Assembly: GCA_001687465.1 (NCBI GenBank)
Contig: LVLI01000590.1
Span: forward strand, 1-41,765
Length of the DNA: 41,765 nt
DNA from: Halocafeteria seosinensis
Lineage: Eukaryota > Sar > Bigyra > Bicosoecida
Direction of reading: 5' to 3'
Each line of letters starts with the position of its first letter. The first letter of the stretch is position 1. A program made the translations under genes and the position numbers. A model generated the notes under the pieces. That model saw nothing but the letters and a program-made list of their open reading frames with translations, was not told where the DNA came from and made no database searches. Shown piece by piece: positions 1 through 8,630 of the stretch.

Positions 1-513
1 CTACGAGCAAGATGATACTATTCTACTTACGTTTCAAATTGCACGGTAGTCACGAAATGCCGGATCATTTTGACGTTCTCTCTCATCAAGCACAGGCTTA
101 GCCGAGACATCACCAGCTTCCTGTAGTTTCGTTGGTCCCACGCTCCTTTGTTTCCCCTGCAGATACCAGTGCAGATAAACCCGACGACGTCCACATGCAT
201 GACATATTTCCCCTTCCTGGGGACGAGGCACAGGATTCGGAAAACGTGGAGGAAGAAGATGGAGTAGTGACGCGTCAGGCGAGGACTTATTGTATATTCA
301 TATGGTTATACGGAAATACTCCCCTAACGAGTTGTGTGTATTGTATACGTCCTACCGGAAGAATCTACGAGCAAGATGATACTATTCTACTTACGTTTCA
401 AATTGCACAGTAGTCACGAAATGCCGGATCATTTTGACGTTCTCTCTCATCAAGCACAGGCTTAGCCGAGACATCACCAGCTTCCTGTAGTTTCGTTGGT
501 CCCACGCTCCTTT
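1..513. repeat. 149-bp direct repeat pair (1-149 and 365-513)
   Basis: Positions 1-149 recur at 365-513 with an offset of 364 bp. I see one substitution (G at 45, A at 409). The 215 bp between them include one copy of the dispersed 46-bp motif in reverse orientation (288-333). The left copy may extend past the window edge. No LTR-type TG...CA ends or target-site duplications are visible, so this is more likely a segmental duplication inside a decayed element than a pair of LTRs. Confidence 0.85.
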
Positions 514-596
514 CAGTGTCCCCGGGAATCTCTTTGCCAGACGCTTAAGGAAGCGATACGCATCGTCTCCGAAACCTCCAGTCGCTTCCGAGTTTA

Positions 597-773
597 AGGG
601 GAGTCCGGATCCCCCACGAAGTATTCCCCTGTGTGTATTGTATACGTCCCCTGTAGAATCATTACAAAACATGATGTCTTTCCGATCGATTGCCTCGTTA
701 GCTAGACGGTCAGACATCATGTTTTGTAATGATTCTACAGGGGAATACTTCGTGGGGGATCCGGACTCCCTTT
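597..773. repeat. Large nested palindrome (inverted duplication of a retroelement 3' end)
   Basis: Two arms of 32 bp, 648-679 and 712-743, are exact reverse complements around a 32-nt spacer. Outside them, 597-631 pairs with about 737-772. The right half repeats the coding 3' end and downstream sequence seen again at about 1064-1177 after the RNase H fragment. The left half carries the same sequence inverted. The likely origin is a head-to-head or foldback joining of two copies of the same retroelement 3' end. Transcribed, it would form a very stable hairpin. Confidence 0.85.
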
Positions 774-774
774 A

Positions 775-820
775 AACTCGTTAGGGGAGTATTTCCGTAT
801 AACCACATGAATATACAATA
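775..820 (+). repeat. 46-bp dispersed motif, copy 2 (other copies 288-333, 1132-1177, 1283-1327)
   Basis: A 46-bp segment starting AACTCGTTAGGGGAG and ending AATATACAATA lies just after the retroelement reading frame. Copies at 775-820 and 1132-1177 are in + orientation. Copies at 288-333 and 1283-1327 are reverse complements, the last one diverged. It most likely marks the 3' untranslated end of one retroelement family that has been copied several times. Confidence 0.8.
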
Positions 821-822
821 AG

Positions 823-1132
823 CGAGACGATGCGCCTGACTATATATGGAGACTCTCTGAACGCAATTAATTGGGCGCAAGGAACGTTTGCCTGTAATTC
901 ACCCCACCTGCAGCCCGTCCTTCAGAAAATAATCGAAACACTTGAGCGTTTGCGGGAGCAGACACAGTCGGCAGGCAAGCCACAGGTGAAGTCTATCTCG
1001 CTGCATCATGTTCCTCGCGAGGAAAACACGGAGGCTGACCGTCTAGCTAACGAGGAAATCGATCGGAAAGACATCATGTTTTGTAGTGATTCTACAGGGC
1101 AATACTTCGTGGGGGATCCGGACTCCCTTTAA
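823..1132 (+). pseudogene. 5'-truncated retroelement RNase H fragment
   Basis: The open frame (first Met at 830, stop at 1130-1132) has the hallmarks of the C-terminal two thirds of an RNase H domain: an early IYGDS segment with a catalytic-type Asp, then HVPREENTEADRLANE, matching the H-x-x-R-E-x-N-x-x-A-D-x-L-A block of retrotransposon RNase H. The N-terminal beta-strands with the first catalytic Asp and the Glu are missing. Upstream sequence switches at about 821 to the 46-bp motif, so the copy is truncated. It is a relic, not a host gene; the parent family is not identifiable here. Confidence 0.7.
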
Positions 1133-1550
1133 ACTCGTTAGGGGAGTATTTCCGTATAACCACATGAATATACAATAAGATCTGTCCCCCTTCTGGAAGA
1201 AGAAGACGAACATCACCCCGATGTTTGGAGCGAGATTGAAGGAGAGGTTCCGTGTAATACCAATGTAATAATAATATAATAGATTGCATATTCAAGTGGT
1301 TATAGGGAATTACTCCTCTAACGAGTTTATAGGGAGTCCGGATCCCCCACGAAGTATTCGTGTGGGCCGCCACACCCCGAGCAACGAAAGGAAAAAACCC
1401 CCCCAGCTATACAACCAGCTACAATGAGGAGTCACTATCCATGCTTTGCCGTTCGCTCTGCGTACTGTCATCCCTATGCGCCGCCTCCATTTCATCAGCA
1501 GAACAAATACGGAGCAGGTGGCGCAACACTTTCCCTCCCTCCTTTCATAC

Positions 1551-1656
1551 TTTCAGAGCACTTACACCGCTGGAGCGCCTCTCTATTACAAAGGGGAAAT
1601 TACTTTCAGAGCACTTACACCGCTGGAGCGCCTCTCTATTTACAAAGGGGAAATTT
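1551..1656. repeat. 53-bp tandem duplication (two copies)
   Basis: A unit beginning TTTCAGAGCACTTACACCGC occurs at 1551-1603 and again from 1604. The second copy has one extra T in its 3' part. No gene is recognised over it. It lies just downstream, on the minus strand, of the reverse-transcriptase remnant. Confidence 0.85.
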
Positions 1657-1677
1657 TGACGCATTCTTGCGAAGGGG

Positions 1678-1854
1678 TCAGTCAGGCGGACCGCTCTCGG
1701 ACTCGACCCCATCCTGAAAACGCTCCAAGACTTGTGGTAGTTGCGAAAGGGGACCCGGGAACGAAACATCATCCAGGTAGGCATACACTTGAATCTCCGG
1801 GTGCTCCTCTTTAATTCGTTCCAGGACATCTCTGTGAGGATGCAAGGCTACAAG
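1678..1854 (-). pseudogene. Reverse transcriptase fragment with YLDD active-site box
   Basis: Read on the minus strand from 1854 to a stop at 1678-1680, a 58-residue open stretch contains HPHRDVLERIKEEHPEIQ followed by VYAYLDDV. The Y-x-D-D box is the metal-binding catalytic motif of reverse transcriptases, and the preceding helix fits the same family. An in-frame stop lies just upstream, so only this internal piece remains. Together with the RNase H piece at 823-1132 it suggests one decayed RT/RNase H retroelement family; they sit in opposite orientations. Confidence 0.7.
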
Positions 1855-2310
1855 TCATTATGGAAACTAGTCTAACATAATTCAGGCAAACAATGATATA
1901 GCTCCTGGTGAACTCCCTAACAACCTCGGCTTATCATTATGGCGACCGACATCGACGAACTCATTGATAATTCATTTCGATGGGGGACCTCGACAGACAG
2001 AAGGGCGCAAGATCAATTCCAAATATTTTTATGGCCGGTACGAGACTGCAGACACTGCAGCGTTGTGCATCCCTTGGAAAGACTATTCAACTTGAATATC
2101 AAAGTCAAGCTTTCATTGAAAGTTTTCAAACGTCGTTTTGTCAATTTCGATAAGATTCTATTGTAAGAATCGCAAGGAGCCGGCCTCACACACACAGGGT
2201 ATGTGTGTGGCATGTTAACTAAGGCAAAGGCGTGTGTGTGGGTGCACATTGGGTTTCGTCTAAACATGGAGGCGTATACAGCACCAGTATACGGAAGCAG
2301 TTAGCCAACG
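1855..2310. other. Spacer between retroelement debris and first host gene
   Basis: No coding region, RNA gene or clear regulatory site is recognised. The stretch shows a CA/TG-rich patch at about 2186-2245 just before the rhomboid-like gene, which may be promoter or 5' leader. Confidence 0.4.
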
Positions 2311-3582
2311 ATGTTTTGTCTGCGCTATTGCACAAGAACAAGCTGTACTAGTCGGATTATACTAGCGACGTTCTTTCAAAGGCCGGGGTGTTTACGTCGG
2401 AGTGTGAACGTTCACACAAGGGTCTCGTTCAGCACCAAGCAAAGATGGCAACAACGGGGCGATACCAACAATCGGAGCAACAAGGAGTATTTGGGTGCAG
2501 GTTCGCCTACTGCACAGTATGCCCGACGCTTGTGCCAAAACGCGAAGGACACGCTGCGAGGAATCTGGCGCCAGACTAGATTACTGCAGCATGTACGGTC
2601 TTCCGTGCCTCAGTCGAGAGAGCATTTATTGCGTACCTTGAAAGAGAAAGTTTATCGTTGTGACGATATATTGCGTTTATCTCTTGCAAGGGCAGCTCGC
2701 GTAGCTACAGACAAGCAGTGGTGGAAGACGAATCTCGCGAGGTTGCGAAAGGAGAATGTCGTGGCGTTTTATCGCAAGACACCGTTTGAAATGGTTTACC
2801 ATATCTTGATGCTGCAAACTTTTGTGTGGTTCGTTTGGTGGTATAGCCACCGCATTTTCCACGCCTCTAAAGGGGAGAGAACGGGTTTAGTGGGTCTCAT
2901 TGGGAAGAACTTTGCTCTCAGTCTCCATGGGCTTAGGGATGGTAGACTGTGGACAGCCTGCACGAGTAGCCTCTTAAATATTGACCTGCTATCTTTAGTA
3001 GGCAACGGCGCGTTCATGTTGATGTTTGGTTTGAGTTGCATCAATGCAGCGGGTCCATGGCATTTCCTATCATTGTTTTTCATTTCTACTACCCTATCCA
3101 ATTTAAGTTACTCGTTTTTGGGAAGCCTAGCATACCTGAAGGCTCAACTAGCTGCTTCGAAGTCAAAGGACCAGCTTTATGATCACGGCGTCTGCGGCCC
3201 TGAAGCCGCAATCAATGCCCGTAAGTTCCATCATTTCTGTACACTTCCGTCGCCGCATTCAGCTATTGTTCTCCTATGTTGCGCAGTTATCGGGTTCACG
3301 CTTAGCGGAAACCCAACGGCTCGATGCTCCGTGCCTCAAGTTGGAAGCATACGGCTTGCCCTACCAGCAGTCGCTTATGTGGTGGTCTGCTTGTTAGGAA
3401 TGGCCCGAGGAGGAGGAAATTGTGTCGGTAAGCGTTGCCTGATACCCAGCTGTTTAGATTGAAGGCCACTGATGTGTTGCTGAGTTCCAATGACTACAGA
3501 ATACGGGTGTGATGCTGTAGCTGGAATTGGTACTGGTATAGTGTATTTTTTGTTATTTCGAAAGGGAAAGATTCTATCGTAG
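2311..3582 (+). CDS. Rhomboid-like membrane protein, probably inactive (mitochondrial type)
   Basis: Proposed exons are 2311-3220, 3287-3427 and 3500-3582 (377 residues). The N-terminus is rich in Arg/Ser/Thr with no acids over about 55 residues, as in a mitochondrial presequence. Hydrophobic segments follow from about residue 160. Rhomboid features are visible: a W-T segment then DLLSLVGNGAFMLMFG (loop 1 and TM2), GPEAAINAL where active members have G-x-S-G-A-x-N-A-L, and a last helix GCDAVAGIGTGIVYF where active members have H-L-G-G-A-x-x-G-x-x-Y. The catalytic Ser is Glu (about residue 298) and the catalytic His is Ala (about 356), so it is probably a pseudoprotease. Introns of 66 and 72 nt fit the other genes here; the 66-nt one is in frame without a stop. 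The stop codon sits inside a 104-bp tandem duplication. The rhomboid call rests on motif alignment only. Confidence 0.6.
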
Positions 3583-3766
3583 TTCTTACAGAATCCCACC
3601 CATAAATGTTGGGGACAAGTAGCCCGGCGGGTACTGTACGTTCTTCAGATTGGGTATCAGTCCGAAAGGGAAAGATTCTATCGTAGTTCTTACAGAATTT
3701 CACCCATAACTGTTGAGGACAGGTTGCCCTGCCGTTGCTGTACGCCCTTCAGATTGGGTATCAGTC
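3559..3766. repeat. 104-bp tandem duplication over the 3' end of the rhomboid-like gene
   Basis: The unit starting CGAAAGGGAAAGATTCTATC at 3559 starts again at 3663, and the two 104-bp copies differ at scattered positions. The first copy holds the last codons and stop (3580-3582) of the rhomboid-like gene, so the second carries a spare, diverged copy of that 3' end. Confidence 0.85.
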
Positions 3767-4104
3767 AGGTGAGGTGTGGGGTTGGTGAGAAATTCGTGCA
3801 AGTTGCAAAGCTTGTAAAGTTTCAATTCGGCCACAAAGTCAAACTTAAGCATTTTCCAATACCAGTCTATCGTGGTGCTGTCCGGAAAAAGAATTTGTAT
3901 AACATCATGGTCCGCGGTCGCTGAGCGCGAACATGGCCATTCGTCTCTCTCTGGGATTTCGGCAGTATCTACAAATGCACAGGGGTACCAAATTATCGCT
4001 AGTTTTACGTCTTCGACGATGTCCTTGTTAACTGTGTCCAGCTGGCCGGCCAGAGTTTTTCCGACTCTTAAGTTCACACCGCCCTTATGGTTGCTCCTTT
4101 TCAT
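3700..4104 (-). CDS. Unrecognised open reading frame (doubtful gene)
   Basis: A minus-strand frame runs from an ATG at 4104 to a stop at 3700 (134 codons). The frame is open further upstream to 4251 but without an ATG. Its 3' end reads into the 104-bp tandem repeat. Composition is mixed, with several Trp and Cys and a segment FVDTAEIPERDEW; I recognise no domain. It sits in the spacer between two plus-strand genes and may be chance. The rest of the 3583-4215 spacer shows nothing beyond the repeat. Confidence 0.2.
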   Translation of the reverse strand: MKRSNHKGGVNLRVGKTLAGQLDTVNKDIVEDVKLAIIWYPCAFVDTAEIPERDEWPCSRSATADHDVIQILFPDSTTIDWYWKMLKFDFVAELKLYKLCNLHEFLTNPTPHLTDTQSEGRTATAGQPVLNSYG

Positions 4105-4215
4105 ACGCAGTAGATCAGTACAATTGTAGCGTTTGTCTCCGCCGTCGCATTGTCGTGTAGGCGAATTTATGAATATTGACACCCGACTTTCCTGGAGTAG
4201 TTGAGTAAAGGGAAT

Positions 4216-5716
4216 ATGGCATTGCCAGGTGGCACCAAGATCCACGAGCAAGGAGGTTCCGGCTCCCCATCGGCATATCCCACGCTAGTTGGAGGCCTGC
4301 TCCCACAATGGCAGCAAATAAAGGGTTCAGCATCTGTGTGCTTCTCAAAGAATGATGCATACGTTTCATCATTCAAAGGAGGAATGCGTAAGATATCAGA
4401 TTCTCTGGTGCAAGCACTGTGGACCAAGAATGCTCAACGATTCGGCCCGAGTGCTCCCATTGGTCAACTCACTCACATTCCGGAATGCTGTGGCAGTGAG
4501 AAGCTGGCACCGAGTTCACCAATGTATGCCTATTCACCGGCGGTAGAGCCAGAGAGTCCGTTAGCTAAACTCTTGATAGGGGGCGGTGTGACAGTGATGT
4601 TTGAAATGGTTGGCGGTGGCCATTTCATTGAATTCTTGAAGATCGCAAAGGTAGGAATGATTGCCTGATACCAGGGATAAGAGTGGCATTACCGGCTTGT
4701 CTTGTGCGAATGCAGCAAACTTCCCCAAATGAGTCGTACCTGCAGATCACGAAGCGGGTAACCGGCCAGAAGGGAATTGCGGGTACGTTAGATGGCTTCT
4801 TCCCTTGGGGATTCATTCAGGTATGCATTGGAGAATTTCAAGTATCTTTTGTTTTGGAGCCAAACACAATACTGGTGCGGACTTTTTGTTCAGGCGATAT
4901 TCAAAGGGACCGTTTTCGGATGGGGCCAGGCTGCTGCCGAGAAGCTGCTTCATGGTAATCGGTTCTTGAGTAAGGAAACAAGCAATGTTCTTTCCGGTGG
5001 CTGTGGAGGTTTCGTTCAAGGAGTTGTAATGAGCCCTCTCTTACTGCTGAAAACACGGGTAATGACGGATCCAAGTTATAGGGCTACCGGAGGATTGCTC
5101 CAGACGGCCAAAGCTTCTGCTGCGGTAGGAATCAAAGTTATAAAACAAGAAGGGCTCTTGGCCCTTATGAAAGGTATGAAAATGGGAATTCCGTATGTTG
5201 CAACTTATATACCGATTAATACTGGTGAACTCCGAATATACATGTTCAGGAATGCCTGTATTTGCTGGAAAGCGGTTTGCTGACTGGACTACTCGGTATT
5301 TCTTTGTCGTAACCGTGGAGCAGTTCCTTAAGACTAGTCCAGAGGAGAAACTTAAGGGATGGAGACAGGTATGTTGCTATATAAGCAGGATGTAGTTTGG
5401 ATATAGCTCTTTGTTGAAATGAGGCTCCGCTTTGCTACGGTTTGTGCAGATATTTGCGTCGCTGGCTGGAGGCACAATGTCTGCGCTCGTGACAATTCCG
5501 TTGGATGTACTCGTGGCTACTTTCCAGCAAGCCGCAAATGCCAACAAAAGCGTTGGCGTTATACAGGTGATCAGAGAAGAAATAAAGAAGGGGGGATTGC
5601 AAGGAACTTTCGACTTCGCTACACGAGGTCTTCTCGCTCGAGTAGCCCACGTGGCACTGACTACACTGATGATGAAAACTATGACCAGTAAGATCTATGA
5701 TCTACTGTACCGTTAG
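4216..5716 (+). CDS. Mitochondrial carrier family (SLC25-like) protein
   Basis: Exons 4216-4650, 4716-4820, 4894-5173, 5250-5368 and 5450-5716 give 401 residues. About 120 N-terminal residues precede three carrier-like repeats. Repeat-type signals are a GIAGTLDGFFPWGF turn, VMSPLLLLKTR (second repeat, P-x-x-x-x-K), GKRFADWTTRYFF and TIPLDVLVATFQQA (third repeat, P-x-D). Each is followed by a G-rich helix segment as in inner-membrane solute carriers. The acidic residue of the P-x-[DE]-x-x-[KR] signature is missing in repeat 2 and repeat 1 has no clear signature, so this is a divergent member and the substrate cannot be named. Phases are consistent at all four introns (65, 73, 76, 81 nt). It ends 142 bp from the stop of the convergent lipase gene. 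Confidence 0.75.
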
Positions 5717-5858
5717 TCTGAATAAGGCTTAGCCTTTTAACTTCCTTCATCTAAAATGGATAACACATACTCACAACTCTATATGGCGATTTGTGCTTCT
5801 CTTGATTCAATTGATCGAAGAGTGCTCTGCAGCTAACCCGTGTTAAATTACCTGCCGG

Positions 5859-8318
5859 TCAAGTCATGCCGGCCAAGTCCTTCGATGTGCCTGTTTCCGT
5901 TTTGCCAAGGTCCCGGATAAGCAACTCGAAATGGTTTTCAAACTCCCCAGCGAAATGATCTGAGATCATTGTCTCAGAAAGTAGCACCTTTCCAAGGTAA
6001 CGATGGTGGGTTGGAGGCATGAAATCTTTGCCGCTACCGAGCGTATTAGTCTGACTGGACGTTTCCGGGATTGGCAAAATCTTCAGCAGCTCAACGCTGA
6101 TGGAATCACCTTCCAGCTCCCTATATATTAGGTGATATAAGGATCCCACACAGTAGTATTGCATTAGAGTATTCGGAGCGCGCTCCGGCTTCACCTTACC
6201 ATGGTTTTGACTGCAATGGCTCACGCTAGGGCTTGTTGGAACTCGATATACCATGGACCGCAGTGGCTGCAAGCGTTGCAACAGAGACGCAGTTAATTCT
6301 TTCGAGCGACCCGCGAGAGTCTTCCTTTTGTCGGTTTCAGTGGAGTACCCGGCGTGGCGACGTTCGGCCTCCAGTGTATCATCAATGCTGTCTAATGCTT
6401 CCTCCACTAGCTCTACGGACTCGCGAACCGCTTCCATCCGCGCGGGTATTTCATTGCTACCATTGTGTTCAGTTGCCCTTGTCTCAGCCTTGCTTCCCCA
6501 GTGCCGTGTCTTAACCATGAGAGTAGACCATAACCCAGATATTTCTTCCTGAAATTTGGTTTTTATGTGTGACAGCCGCGTTAAAGTTTCATTTTCTCTG
6601 GGGACATTTACATGCGGCTCTGGCGAGGGAGTTATTTTTCCGTCCTGAAGCTGTAGGATTTCTCCACTTAAACTAACATTGAACCTAAGCAAGAGCCTTT
6701 TGGATACGTCGAGAATCTTATTTACGTATTTCACCTGATTCTTAACCTTCTCGTTCATATCTACGTTACAGTTTTTCGAAGACACCGACCCAGTTGAATG
6801 TTCTTTTTTTGTCTCCGTTACTCGTGCTAGTACCTTCAAATGCTGTTCAATAAGCTCTAAGTGTTGCAAGAGTTTCGCACGGTAGTTCAGATGGTCGAGC
6901 CACTTAGAGACTGCAATGAAATGTTACTCAGAGCGGGCTAGTACATAGTGAGGACCATATTGTACTTACTGGCGCTATTTACTGCCACACCACGCTGGAA
7001 AGCTGATTGAATGAAAGCCGATTGGGCAACATAGTGGGAAACATCGTCCCAGCTTTCTTTGGCTAAGGATAAGAGCTCTGTGCGCCAATCGATTTGGTAC
7101 AGCTCTTCTCGTAGCTGTTCCATTGCCGCTATATGAAACCGAGGCGTGACATCGTCTCCGTGGACAAAACTGAATATGAAGGGCTCACTTCGGATCGCTA
7201 TATCCAAAGAAACACAGGCAGGAGGTGAAAAACCGAACGACCTCACCGATGGATACTCTCTGCGCAGTGTTATGGCTGCCAGCGCCGCTATTCCAGCACC
7301 CATGCTGTGCCCCGTTGTAATCAGACCATACTGAGGAAAGTGCTCCTTTGTCTGCCGAAGAGACTGGGTCACTTCATTTATCATTGCTTCTGATGCTAGG
7401 AGCATTCCTCGGTGAGCAAGACCTCCATTAAACTGCCGTGGTGCGGCCATGACATTCAACAACACATCATCTATACTCCACGTCCCACGTACAGAAAGAA
7501 CGATGTTTTTTGTCTGCAATGGTGCATTTTAGTCATTGATGTAACCTAGCGTCTCAATGTGAGGATCTACTCACCTCGTGGCACACTCCCAATACGTAAG
7601 CGGGACGGGATTCATCAGCCCGGGAGGAGAAGTTACTCTTCACAAATTCGAAATGGTCTCCGACCCCTGCATTATGTTTCATTCTCTCTTTCAAGTACTT
7701 GAGTACTCGCTGTTCAGAATCATCGTATGTGGCATGAGAAATCACGAGCATTCTCCTCGCCAGTTCCACGAACTCCAAATCAGTTTCACGCTGCATTTTC
7801 CAAAATCGTGGAGCCTTGCTGGGCTGTTCGTGGTTCGCCTCTGAAACCGTCCCTACATTGATTTTACTTGTGGCATGGGACTCGTGTTTTTGCTGTCGGA
7901 TTCGCAATCTCCACAAGACGGCTAACCCAATGGCAATATCGTCGATGCCCCATCCTTCCATATGTTCCCATATTTCAACCAACGATGCGGCAGCTAATTT
8001 TAACTGATAAGGGACCCTCATTTTTAACGCTACTGTGGAGCTTTTCGTCCGTGTGTGTTCAGTTGCTTCCGCGTCTATCGTGTTAGCTTTGTCACAGGAC
8101 TCCACTGTGGAAAATGAGCGCCAGTTCCAGCTGCACGGACGGAAGCTGGGAGGTGGTGGTACATGCCCCTCGAATGATCTTGTCGGCAGGATGCAGGCGA
8201 ACACCCTATTCCTCCGGCTCAAGTTGCATATGCGAGCATCCTCGTACTGGGTTAAAGGCTTTGAACGACGCCACAAACGACGAACGCGTTGAAGTGCGAG
8301 CATTTGTTGCTCCGTCAT
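5859..8318 (-). CDS. Class 3 lipase, sn1-specific diacylglycerol lipase type
   Basis: Exons on the minus strand are 8318-7575, 7513-6970 and 6910-5859 (779 residues; introns 61 and 59 nt). The alpha/beta-hydrolase core runs from about residue 200: IVLSVRGTWSIDDVL, then the nucleophile elbow GHSMGAG (Ser about 318), then VHGDDVTPRF (catalytic Asp about 369). The C-terminal part has GSLYHLIYRE and LLSETMISDH (His about 748), the pattern of DAGL-type lipases, where this His completes the triad. An insert of roughly 300 residues separates core and His region. A weak hydrophobic helix lies near residues 125-140; there is no four-TM bundle as in animal DAGL-alpha. Likely reaction: release of a fatty acid from diacylglycerol. 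The start was chosen as the ATG opening the frame; an upstream exon is possible. Confidence 0.8.
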
Positions 8319-8630
8319 CGATGCACTCTCATACCATATATATATATGGTAGTGTTCTGCTTACGTCTCTGAGACAAAATTCAGGAATGCTGTGTACCCG
8401 ATATCTAATAAATGACAATCTAAATTATATGCAAGCGTAAACTATCTTAAGACAGGAGTGTTACTGAAAAGTTAATTTACTTTTCCCGCTTTCTGTGAAG
8501 GTAATATTTTCACCCGGCGTTCGCCGCAACTCTTCCCCGTTGCAAATCTTGAGTCGTGGATTTGCCGTACGTGTATTCATCGAAAGCTACTTATTTTTTT
8601 CATTGTAGAATAGGGACAGTACGCTAAACT
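8319..8630. promoter_or_regulatory. Lipase upstream region with 18-bp AT-rich palindrome
   Basis: Between the lipase start (8318) and the PNGase stop (8631), both minus-strand genes, lies an 18-bp perfect palindrome at 8333-8350 made of ACC, alternating AT and GGT. It sits about 15-30 bp upstream of the lipase ATG and could act as a TATA-like element. Nothing else is recognised in this 312-bp gap. Confidence 0.35.

Noticed and set aside
1-513. Direct repeat pair as LTRs of a retrotransposon
   Set aside because: Only 215 bp apart, no TG...CA ends, no primer-binding site and no target-site duplication visible.
3181-3220. GVCG read as a Ser-to-Cys rhomboid active site
   Set aside because: The following A-x-N-A-L motif fixes the register so that the active-site position falls on GPEA, not GVCG.
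3559-3766. CRISPR-like or satellite array
   Set aside because: Only two long copies without spacers; a simple tandem duplication.
5195-5395. Independent small gene starting at 5195
   Set aside because: It is carrier exon 4 preceded by intron sequence; the splice at 5173/5250 restores the family reading frame.
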